NCBI RefSeq assembly: GCF_020382885.2
Contig: NC_058496.1
Span: forward strand, 15,728,501 to 15,792,500
DNA length: 64,000 bases
Origin: Scatophagus argus
Taxonomy: Eukaryota > Chordata > Actinopteri > Scatophagidae
Direction of reading: 5' to 3'
Part shown: positions 39,391-49,614 of the stretch, one piece after another
Layout of the letters: every line of letters starts with the position of its first letter
How positions within the stretch are numbered: the first letter of the stretch is position 1
The notes under the pieces: generated by a model
Seen by the model: the letters and a program-made list of their open reading frames with translations, nothing else
Told to the model about the DNA's origin: nothing
Databases searched by the model: none
Made by a program: the position numbers and the translations under genes

Positions 39391-39740
39391 CTCCGTTCAC
39401 ATTAGTAATCAAGCTGTTGGTGCAGCTAACTATTAAATAGCTAAGTTGTAACTCCTTGTACTCCACGAAGCTAACATCAACAGCTCGCTAGTTTCTTGTC
39501 TGTAAATTGTCGTTAAACGTAAAGTTTCATCACCATGGAAACAGCATCAGTTGCTAGCTAGCACGCTATCTGTATTTGGTGTACCTTGGCGCTAATACTT
39601 AGCCTAGTCCACACTGTCTTGCTATCTTGCTTAGGTCTATATTTGTTTGAGTGACACCGAAACTACAAAAAAAAGTAACGTTAGCGCTCACTCTTTGAAA
39701 TAATCAGTCAACATCCGCTTTTCTTCTACAGTTTATGACG
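39391..39740. promoter_or_regulatory. Shared divergent promoter of ccdc158 (-) and ccng2 (+)
   Basis: Only about 350 bases separate the ccdc158 start codon from the inferred ccng2 first exon, and the two genes point apart. The region has no clear TATA box. ATCACCATGGAAAC (39529-39542) resembles an RFX X-box on the minus strand. CpG density is modest. The layout is inferred from the exon models. Confidence 0.55.
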
Positions 39741-39964
39741 ACGTAAAGGCGTTTCCAGTGGTGCATTATGGTCATTGTCGTTTAAGAACAGGTCAGCGGT
39801 TGTTTGTTTATTCAGGGCGGACCCTCTCTTTTCAACAGCGATCAAGGATCTTGTTTTTTACCTTTTCCACACACCATCAGAACTCAAAATGGAAACATGA
39901 AGATCTGAGTGTAAATACGTTGCAGTGTTGTTATTATTCTGCACGTTGGCGGCTTCTGGGCAAG
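39741..39964 (+). other. ccng2: Inferred noncoding exon 1 of ccng2
   Basis: A strong donor (CAAG then gtaaga, exon end 39964) has no upstream coding partner, and the first ccng2 coding exon opens with an acceptor directly before its ATG (40526-40528). A 5' UTR exon here fits. It contains TGTTTAT at 39805-39811 (ATAAACA on the other strand, a forkhead core). The 5' boundary is a guess. Confidence 0.5.
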
Positions 39965-40529
39965 GTAAGATGACCGATTGTTGAATTACGACAGAAGGCT
40001 ACCTTAGCTAAGTTAGCTAACGTTGGCGCTATTTGCGTTTTCTAAGCCTTTAGTATATAGGCATCTATGGGTGTTGTTGTATATCCGAACTTCTTATGTG
40101 AAGAGCCGAAATCTACCAGTTCAAGAGTATTTACTCCTCCTCTTCTGAAATGTGTAATAGTGTCCCGTCTGTGATTGACTGTGTGACCTAGTTTCTGTTG
40201 TTCAGCAGACATTCACATTCAACGCTGGTGCAAACTAGTGTCGTTAATTATTTTGCATTAGCATCACATTTGTATACATTATTTCCATTTTACAGTTTAT
40301 AATATTGTACCAATTGCGTTATTCTCAAAGAAGTGCAGGGATTTGTAAGCTTTAGGGCGGTCGAGTTAGGGTCGCAAGTGATACCTGACACCCAGTAGGT
40401 GTGGTCTGGTAGACGACATTTATATGCCCTGCTCGTCTCATTCTGTCTGAAGGGGAGTTTATTGTTGTGAAGTTGTTAATGTTCTCTTGGATTGCAATGC
40501 TGAACCACTGAAATATGTTGTTTTCCAGG

Positions 40530-43500
40530 ATGAGGGAACTTCAAGCTATTGACAGCTTACTCTTGAAAGAGCTGAAGTCCTGTTGTGCAAAAGAGCACAA
40601 CTTTCTTCCCAGAGAGACTGGCCTGAAGCTGATGGAGTCAGCCTCCACAGAGGTAATCCACTGACCTAATTTTACTTTTCAGGCTGTCTGTGAAGACATA
40701 TGAGTTTACTCTCATGCAACTGTGCGTTTTCAGAATCACAGTGGAGTGTCTGCGAAATGCAGAGACAGCAGAGTGGAGGAGCTGTGGGGCCTGACCAGTT
40801 TCTTTGGCTACAGCACACAAACCTTTGTTCATGCTGTCAATTTGCTTGACAGATTCCTCACCGTTATGAAGGTATGACTTTCACATACACAACATTCACA
40901 ACATTTAAGCGTAATATGTTGTTTGAAGTTGCAATGTGAATCAGTCTACAACCAGTCAACAATTGTGCATGTTTACTATCAGCAGTAAGAAGAAAGCACA
41001 AGTGACCTGGTTTGACTTTGAATCACGGGATATTGTCTCACACTTATGACTGTTGTGTTATTGTGATAGGTACAGCCCAAGCACTTGCCCTGTATTGGAG
41101 TCTGCTGTCTTCACATTGCAGCCAAAATGGTTGAGGAAGAGAGCAATGTCTCACCCACCCATGAACTCATTCGCATCAGCCAAAGCAAGTTCACTGTGTC
41201 AGACCTCTGTCGCATGGAGAAAATCATCTCAGAGAAGCTCAGTGTGGAGCCTGAAGTTGTCACAGCCTTAACCTTTCTGCACCTCTACTACTCAGCCTTC
41301 ACGTCCCTGTCTGTCGGAAGGTAAACATTTCATTTTATTTCCTCTTACTTTTGTTGTCATTGCTGATGCATTGCTCCACTTTGCATGGAGTGGGTCAATT
41401 AGATTCTGCTTTATGAGGTTTGTGCTGGTGGATCACATTAGGATTCATTCTATATTTTAAGGGAGGAGATCCCAAGCATTGGGAGTCTGGAAGCCCAGCT
41501 AAAAGCCTGCTTATGCCGGCTTGTTTTCTCTAAAGCAAAAGTAAGGATGGTTCTCAGGCCTCAATTTCTCAGCACAGCAGCATTCACTTTGTGGTCCAGG
41601 ACTTACGTATCTGCTGTATTTCTCCTTCACAGCCATCGGTGCTGGCACTGTCCCTCATTGCTCAGAAATTTGACGCCCTCCAATCGATCACCTTCTTGAA
41701 GATTGTCCAGCAGTTCCAAAAACACCTTAAGGTATAACATGATTAGGCCAGTAGGACTTCAACAACTGACTGTTTTCCCATTTAATTACTATTGTTTGCG
41801 GTATAAAATGTCAACTTAGAGTGGAAAATGACTGTCACAAGTTATCAGAAACCATGGTAATGTCTTGAAATGTCTTGACTGGTCTGACCAATAGTCCAAA
41901 ACCAAACCTTACACAGTTCACTTTCATAGAAGACTAGAAATAGAAAGCTTTTTTTTTTTTAACCAACTTGAACGTGTACTTTTTTGCTAGTTTTACTTAA
42001 AATTTCAATAAAGTGACTGTCAGAATTGTATCCAATAAAATTTATATCGTATAGCGATATAGCGTATCGGCGATATAGCGATATAGCGTATCGGCTAATC
42101 ATTGCAGCTCTAATACATTGCTTCCATTAGGTCCTTTTCAGTGTCTGTTGTCAGATTTATACTCTTGACAAATAGCCAAGACTTTTATTTCCCTGTGTTT
42201 CTCTGGACATTTTCATCCACTGCTGAGAGATTTGGAATTCACCTTTTGTGTTACTGTTTTAGCAGCACACTATATTTTAAGACTAGAATGTCACATTGAG
42301 TAGCATTTCAATCTTTTTTTTTTTGTTGCTAAGATGCATTTCATTTGTTTACTTCTCCAGTGACATTGTCCAGTGACAGTCATTTCTTACTTTTCTTTGT
42401 TTTCTATTATAAACATGTATCCCTACAGTATGTCTGGAAACGAAACAACGCTTGTTGATGACAGCACATTTTAAGACTCTGTTTCTGTCTGCAGCCTTTC
42501 AGATGTTTCCTGTTTGTCTCCTTCACAGATTAATGACAGCGAGCTTCTCCACTGGAAGGAACTTGTGGCCAAGTGCATGACTGAATATTGCTCAAGTGAA
42601 TGTAATAAACCAGACAACAAAAAGCTTGTTTGGATCGTGTCCAGGAGGACGGCACAGAATCTTCAGGCAAATCACTTCAGTGTACCTGGTCTGCCGACTA
42701 TTCCTGAGGGGAGCTGGGACAAGAGTGAGAGGTTAATACACAAGTTTTTCTGTTTCCTTAAAGTCCTCAAATTGATCACTTAGAAAAATAACAGTTGTAA
42801 ACAGTAATTTAAAAAACATTACTGTTGTTAAACGTGTTCCTGAAAAAGTCACCTTGCCAACCGAGGACCTTTTTTTATATATAAAAATGTTCCTAGATTT
42901 GTACTGGAACTTAGTCACATTCAATTCATGAAAGATGCTGAGCATAAATAAGCCCCATGAATCCCATTTTAATTCAATCACACACCTGTGATCGACTTAC
43001 GATGATGGCACCTGCCTTGCCATTTTCTCTGATATAATGCCAGCACAAATGAAAGTCTAGTCAGGAATAGCCTCTGACCAGAAGAGAAGATCATAATTTT
43101 TGGTAGACAAGATAACAGTTGTGATTGTAGAGGAGATTGAAGCCAAGTCTCACATATTATTCAGTGGACTAAATTGTGGGTTGACAAACACAGCTTGGGT
43201 GTGTTTTGCCCATGCATTGAATGTGAAGACAGAATTGTGGCTAATATTAAAAAGAAATTGTCTGGCAATTAATTCCTCACAACTTGTAGCTAACTGACTT
43301 GAATTCAGAGAGGGCTAGCTGTTCTCTGGTTAATGTGCTCTCTGCAGCTGGTGTTTGTGTTCAGTCAAAGATTGTTTGTGAGTGAAAGGACACGTTACAC
43401 AAAAGCGGATTGCGTTTTAGTAGTTGAACATGAACAAACCGAGAGATGATCATTTAATATTTAAAATTGCCTAATTAAACTTGTGTTCATATCACATTAA

Positions 43501-43892
43501 CCTTTCAGTCTGATTAGCTTATTTGACTTTCCAATCTTTGGTCTTTGGAGAAAGCAGCTGGTGAAGTACAGTAGGCTACAACCGTTGATTGAATGCATAT
43601 TTGTTAATTGTTCCAATATTCTGCTGCTCTTGTTGCACCTACAAGTTGTGAACACTAATCAACCAACAAAAGGAGATTTAGACATATATGAGTTATTGTT
43701 AAATTAGCTTTTAGTTACTCACAAATGTTAATAGGTGGATTTTGCAAGCACAGTATTTATGTCCTCCTCTTCTTTCATAGTGAGGACTCCTGTGAGGACA
43801 TGAGCTGTGGGGAAGACAGCCCATGGGGCTCACCAGGAAGTGACGGCGAAGGAGCCTTCTTCCCCTCCACCTTTCTCAACTGCAGAAAGTGA
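40530..43892 (+). CDS. ccng2: Cyclin G2, 334 aa, 7 coding exons
   Basis: Exons 40530-40652, 40734-40871, 41070-41320, 41462-41540, 41633-41731, 42529-42731, 43781-43892, summing to 335 codons in phase. The atypical cyclin G2 is a growth-inhibitory, FoxO-responsive cyclin in mammals. Seen: N-terminal FLPRETGLKLME; cyclin box (about 48-150) with VEELWGLTSFFGYSTQTF, AVNLLDRFLTVMKVQPKHL, CIGVCCLHIAAKMVEEE; then LEAQLKACLCRLVFSKAKPS, KKLVWIVSRRTAQNLQ and PGLPTIPEG; and the acidic tail ESEDSCEDMSCGEDS. These track mammalian CCNG2 through the whole length, better than CCNG1. Donor after 42731 is gttaat, a weak site, but it is required by phase and by the conserved SESEDSCED. Human order is preserved relative to scarb2, with intervening genes absent. 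Confidence 0.96.
42045..42105. repeat. Short tandem 'GATATAGCG(TATCGGC)' repeat in ccng2
   Basis: Units such as 'gcgatatagcgtatcggc' recur at about 42055-42071 and 42080-42097 with shorter partial units between. Sits in the intron before exon 42529-42731. Confidence 0.8.
42868..43262. repeat. Interspersed repeat copy 2 (matches 15600-16125)
   Basis: Same segment order as copy 1, without the 50-bp insertion: 'agatttgtactggaacttag' here equals the joined flanks of the insertion in copy 1. It shares 'cagtggactaaattgtgggt' (about 43160-43180). Lies in the last ccng2 intron. Confidence 0.75.
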
Positions 43893-44644
43893 TGTGTTGT
43901 CATTATGCAGTAGTAACAATGTGTATTTGTCCCCTGAATTGTAACTAATTTGAGGTGGTCATCATGTTTCAAAGCAAACCTGTGTTTCACTTGTTATACC
44001 GTGTGCACCGTACGAATGCCAAATGACAGGTTTCGATCTTTAAGTGCCTGTGTTAATTCAGTTTACTGTCTGTTTCTTTAAAAAAAACAAAAACATATCA
44101 TAATAATGTAAAATTGCAATATCTTGGCAGCTCGATGGTAATATATCTGAATGTCTTTTTCTAAAATGTTCTCTTTGTGTTTGTTTGTGTCCGAACTCGG
44201 CACATTCCAGGAAAATGACTAAGCACAAGGGAGAATTAATGGATGTGAGTCATGAGGTACACTTAATACCAGCTAACATACCAGCACATCTTCAGTCTTT
44301 TTTTGTTTGTTTGTTTTTAAAGTTTTTAATACTCTGGCATCAGTATATACGGTATTCTGCAAATGTAACACAATTCTAATGTGACATATATGACAGTGTA
44401 GTGTGGAAATACCTGTCTATATATGCATGGATACTTTGAAGTATGTGATTATGAATGGATGTTGTTCATGTTTACCAAGATAAGCTTACTGTAAAAAAAA
44501 AAAAAAAAGTAAAAAAAAAATGTACATAACCTGTAAAAATAAGAAAAAGTTCGATGTTTTGTGAATGCTACATAATGTGTGTTTTATTTGTTTTATTTGG
44601 ATATAATGTGAAATACATCGGAAGGGTCAGAAATAATCCTTCCA

Positions 44645-44650
44645 AATAAA
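44645..44650 (+). terminator. Poly(A) signal of ccng2
   Basis: AATAAA about 750 bases after the stop, followed by T-rich DNA. The 3' UTR (43893 to about 44670) has AT-rich stretches and A runs at 44492-44520. Confidence 0.6.
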
Positions 44651-44670
44651 AAAGTGCTTTTTTTTAAAAA

Positions 44671-45537
44671 AAATTTGTTTCAGTTCACTCGCTTGTGTTT
44701 TGAATCGTTCACTTATGGTAAACAGGTATAGTGCATATAGTTTTTTTTTTTTAGTAAACTCATGTTCACGCTTGCAATTAAACTGAACAGAGCAGCAATA
44801 AAACCCACAGTAAGATCAGGAAGCCATCATGATGGATGATGCATGTTTACCCACCGAGACCCTTCTGAAAGTAAAAACTACAGTTCTCTCTGGATACAGG
44901 GAAGTTTACAATCACAGTACGGGTACCTCAAATTTACTCAAATGATATTCAGATTAAAAATCAGTCAGGTGGACACATGTCAGGTGATTTCACTGTGTGC
45001 TTCTCTGATCCCTCTATTTTTATCTCATTCACTTCATAATTGAACAAGCTTTCCTTTATGCCCAGAGCAGCAGAGAGGCTCATTGTGTGTTGAGTGTGTG
45101 TGAGGGGTGGTGGAGGTGGTGGTGATGGTGGGGGGTGCTGCTGCTGCTGCTGCTGCTGGTCGTGGACAGGACTTGTCTTTTATCTGGCTGTGTGTGTGTG
45201 TTGACACGCATTTCTGCTCCATCTCCTTGATTAAGCCGGCAGCCTGAGGGGGAGTCGCAGCGGCAGTTAGTGGGGGGCTGGGCAGGCAGGCAGGCAGGCA
45301 GGCAGACAGACAGACAGACAGTCAGGCAGGCAGAGGAATGAGAGCGGACCGAGCCGCGGCATCTTCATCATGCAGCAGACCACCACCAGCAGTCCATTTT
45401 ATACGATTATATGAGCCGATGAGCGCCAGTTTGTCTGTATCTTGCAACCGGACAGCAGCAGTGTGCAGGCCCGGCGATGACAGCATAGGCCAACGCCTCG
45501 CTGCAGCTACATAACAGGGAATGAAAACGCGCCCAAG
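44671..45537. other. ccng2-st8sia3 intergenic, st8sia3 promoter and 5' UTR with microsatellites
   Basis: Holds GGT/GGA-rich DNA (about 45100-45133), a (GCT) run (about 45136-45158), and a compound GGCA/GACA run (about 45280-45335). The part from about 45230 is GC-rich and is the likely CpG promoter and 5' UTR. It has a short upstream reading frame starting at 45419 (31 codons) and an upstream ATG at 45521 that overlaps the main start out of frame. Confidence 0.6.
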
Positions 45538-48500
45538 ATGGTCCGCATCGCCAAGGCCCTGGGTTTGGTTATTCTGTGCGTCGCTGTGCTCATACTGTCG
45601 CTCATCAGCTATGTGTCCCTGAGAAAAGACAGCTTCTTCGCATCTTCTAAATACTACATGGGAGGCCCGAGGATTATGTTCCATGCAGGATTTCGGTGCG
45701 TACTCTGTATATACAGACATATATATATATATATTTTTTTTTTCTTCAGTGAATGTAGGCAGTAGACGTGATGAAGACAGGAGTTGTTGTAAATAAAGCC
45801 AGAGCAGTCAGGCCTGGTGCGCACCATTCAGTCTGGATGTGATGCACAAGCTCAACACATCACCTTCATTTCCATCTGGCCTGCGCTTCCTGCCCATCAA
45901 CCCGTGAGCTGTCCGACGTGCTGATGTTGCATTGCGAGACATACAGCATCTGTAGGCCTTAAGATGTGCATCACCACCATCATCATCATCATCATCATCA
46001 GATCATCAGCTTTACTGGCCAAGTATCTGACTCTTATTCAACGCTGCTCTACTAGAACTATAGTGGAATCGAACATTTATAGGCAAAAATAAAGATATAA
46101 TTATAATTTACATACAGGTAGGTAGGTGAGTAAAACAGAGGTGCATATTAAGATGAACATAAAATCAGACTGTTTCTGTAATTTGTAAAAAGAATAAAAA
46201 GAGCGCAAACGATGCTGGCAAAAATATGAGATGATTGATGTAACATGTTACACCAAGGTGGTTAAGTACAGTATGATATGTTTATAGACAATATGCTGTA
46301 TACAGCGTGTAGGAATGATATTTGAAATTGATGATGATGATGATGATGATGATGATGTGTACAGGGACTGAGACACTTGAGTATTTCCACTCCATATTCG
46401 ACTCCTTCATTTCAGGGGAAAGAAATGCAGTTAGTTTGAGAGTACACGTACAAAACATATGATCAGTGTTGGAAAGTAACCAATTACTAAAACTACTTTA
46501 TATAGTTACTAAGTGTTATACTTAAATACAATTTTGGCGTATTTGTACTTCCTTTCCTTTTTTGCTCTTTTATAATTCTACTGTACTACTCCAAAGACAA
46601 ATGTTATGCTATTATATTAACTAATAAATTCTTATGTATTATTATAGTTTAGTTTAGTGAAATGTATTATTAATTTTCTCATGAACAAACAAAAGAGGAA
46701 ACAAACGGACAGGTTCACAGATATATGAAGAGAGAGAAAAATATATACGTATATGTGCACATATATGAATATACTGTATGTGTGTTATTATAGATGGTCC
46801 CTGGTTATTCATAAGCTACCAGGCAGTGTATAAAGTAACTAAAATTATCCCCATCTTTACCAGCTGCAGCATTAAAAAGATAGGAAGACATTAATGCATC
46901 TGCAATCCCATAAGTATGATAAATGGTTTTGAAACTGGTCATTCTCCACAGTTAGTACTTTTACTTGTGGTACTTTTGGTATTTTTGTGTTAACATCAAG
47001 TACATTTTTATTATGTGAACACTACTTTTTTTTTTTTTTTTTTACTTTTACTTGTATTATATTAGTATTCCTGCAGTGTTTTATTGCTGCTTTTACGTGA
47101 GTAGGAGATCTAAGTACTTCTTCTGTCACGGTCAGCTTATTAAATACGATGCATTCATGAGCAAAAGAATCATCATCCAGCTAAAATATTATTTGTCCAT
47201 ATGGCATTATGAAAGGGATTTTAATCCATCTGATCTGCTGTTGTAAATGTATGTAAGTTGTTAATAAACAGATTCTGTCGCAGATCCAGTGTTTTGCTTT
47301 TCCAGAGGGTATAAGTGGTCAAATGGTCCAACCATAATAATACATATTTTGTGATTGTTGTTCACAGGTCTCAGTTCGCAATGAATTTCCTGGACCCCTC
47401 TTTCATCCCCTTAACTAATGCCCTGAATGAGGAGCTCCAAGGAAAACCGTTCAAATGGAAGTTCAACAAGACTGCTTTTCATCAGCAGAGGTGAGAGATT
47501 TTAATTCTCAACTATTCTCTGCTCTTCTTAAAGGGTTTACACCTGTGAGTATCTTGCGCCCCGCAGGATTAACAGTAAGCAGGGTTTGCTCCATCTTGAA
47601 TACTGTGACACTGTTACTGCAAGAAAGTTGAGTCTATGGTATGTTAATGAGCCTCAGCATCAGTAGATAAGTCCTGTAAAAGTCCTGCGTTAACAATATC
47701 ATTGCAAATTTTGTAACTTAATACTTTCACCTTTCATCAGCAATGTCCCAGACTTTCCAGACTCCTTTAAAATCCCCCCCAAAAAACAGAAATTAATCTG
47801 CTACAGATATTAGAGACAGATATTAGAGCTGCAACTAACAATTTAATCAGCTAGTTTATCAATTAATGAACTAATTACTAACAGAAATAAGAAAATAGTT
47901 AAAAGTGCCCATCACAGTTTGATCAACAGTGGCAAACCCGAAACTTATTTACTTAACTATAATCTAAAATAGAGAAAGCTATCTTTTTCCTTTCAGAAAA
48001 GTTCATTCATTCATTTTCGATACCGCTTCCAGAATAGCTCCTGTTTACTTTTCCGTGGATAGACTGATGAAATAATCTAATTGTTTCAACTCTGTCAATT
48101 CCAACTGCACAGTAAGTGATAGCTTTGCACCTATGCGCTGTATCTTGTAACTGCATCACATTTGTACTTATAGAGGCTGATGTCGGTTGTTAAATGGGTT
48201 CGTAGTAATTTTATTAATGTGCAGTGGCTGGATGTTGTTATAAAGATATGATGGTGTTAGACTGGAGGGTTACAAATGCACATCTTCAGTTTCTCTTGAA
48301 AATGTTAAAGAATTTTTCTTTTTTGTAGGAAAGATATCTTCAGCTACATTGACATTCCCAACAACTTCTCCCTCACAAAAAACAGCGTTCATGTCGGCCA
48401 GCTCATGCACTTTGACTACTCCAGCCACAAGTATGTCTTCTCCATCAGCAACAACTTCAAATCCCTGCTCCCAGACACTTCTCCTATCCACAACAAGCAT

Positions 48501-49614
48501 TACAGTATATGCTCTGTGGTGGGCAACAGCGGCATCCTGACAGGCAGTCACTGCGGCCCAGAAATCGACCAGGCCGACTTCGTGTTCCGATGCAATTTCG
48601 CTCCCACAGAGGTCTACTCCAAGGATGTCGGCAAGAAGACCAACCTGACCACCTTCAACCCCAGCATCCTAGAGAGGTACTACAATAATCTGCTGACCAT
48701 TCAAGACAGGAATAATTTCTTCCTCAACCTGAAGAAGCTGGAGGGAGCTATCTTATGGATCCCTGCCTTTTTTCTTCACACGTCAGCCACAGTAACCAGG
48801 ACCCTGGTGGACTTCTTTGTGGAGCACAAGGGCCAACTGAAGGTTGAACTGGCCTGGCCAGGAAACATCATGCACAGTGTCAACAAGTAAGAGTGTTAAT
48901 GTGTCTTTTAGTTGAGATCTTGTCAAGTAAAGTGGCTAACTAATTAGAAAATGTAATCAGGGCCACAAATTTGGATGATTTTGTACTTTGGATGATCTGT
49001 AGGGAGTTTGTACACCACAAGGTGTCACTAAACCGTATGCACTAAAACAGTGTTAAATGAATTCATAAAATACAATAATAAATGGAATGCTTTTGGGGCA
49101 ACTCGTGTCAGGAGTCTAAAATCCTGGCTATGTGCAGTTCTGAGTATATTACTGTTGAAAATGCTAAAATCAAATCACATACATTCACTGATAGGCAAAT
49201 TTATATAGACCAGATAGAGAACATACAAGGGAAGTGGGATTATGGAGGGGTAGGGTGATGAAGGATTAATCATCGTATTCTGAGGTATTTACTTATAATT
49301 TTAGATGACTGACCTGTCTTTTCCCTCTTAGATACTGGAAGTCTAAAAACCTGTCTCCTAAACGTCTCAGCACTGGAATCCTCATGTACACACTGGCCTC
49401 TGCCATGTGTGATGAGATCCATCTCTACGGGTTCTGGCCTTTTGGCTGGGACCCCAATACGGGTAAGGACCTGCCTTACCACTACTACGACAAGAAAGGG
49501 ACCAAATTCACTACCAAGTGGCAGGAGACCCACCAGCTGCCCAGCGAGTTTAAGCTGCTCTACAAGCTGCACAGGGAAGGCGTGATTAAACTCAGCTTGA
49601 CGCACTGCACTTAG
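45538..49614 (+). CDS. st8sia3: Alpha-2,8-sialyltransferase 8C (ST8SIA3), 373 aa, 4 coding exons
   Basis: Golgi type II enzyme that adds alpha-2,8-linked sialic acid to glycoproteins and glycolipids; brain-enriched in mammals. Exons 45538-45695, 47368-47490, 48329-48886, 49332-49614, 374 codons in phase. Seen: N-terminal signal-anchor (about 8-27, ALGLVILCVAVLILSLISYV); sialylmotif L from C155 (VVGNSGILTGSHCG ... DFVFRCNFAPT); sialylmotif S around 293-316 (LSTGILMYTLASAMCDEIHL); motif III HYYDK (329-333); motif VS with H346 and E351. The C-terminal cysteine (C372) matches the family. Similarity to mammalian ST8SIA3 is near full length and clearly higher than expected for ST8SIA5 or ST8SIA1. 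The start was chosen because it has A at -3 and G at +4 and aligns with the internal Met of the human N-terminus. Length is close to the human 380. Confidence 0.97.
45970..46360. repeat. (CAT)n and (GAT)n microsatellites in st8sia3 intron 1
   Basis: A CAT/ATC run at about 45972-46010 and a GAT run at about 46330-46356 flank unremarkable AT-rich DNA. They are near reverse complements of each other. Confidence 0.85.
46462..47125. repeat. Old 'AGTAC' family repeat pieces in st8sia3 intron 1
   Basis: Starts 'gatcagtgttggaaagtaac', with later 'agtacttttacttgtggtac', 'aacatcaagtacatttttat' and an end like 'ctaagtacttcttctgtcac'. The order matches a common fish element, although the middle is diverged or interrupted. 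Confidence 0.5.
47824..47945 (+). repeat. Old 'GCTGCAACTAA' repeat fragment in st8sia3
   Basis: 'agagctgcaactaacaattt' followed by 'tttatcaattaatgaactaa' and 'gatcaacagtggcaaa'. Matches the other copies at 21505, 30160 and 54570. Confidence 0.6.

Noticed and set aside
45034-45222. Minus-strand frame with poly-Ala and poly-Thr
   Set aside because: Entirely the translation of the GCT and GGT microsatellites upstream of st8sia3.
45322-45720. 132-residue minus-strand frame over the st8sia3 promoter and exon 1
   Set aside because: Shadow of a GC-rich 5' region; no homology and no splice logic.
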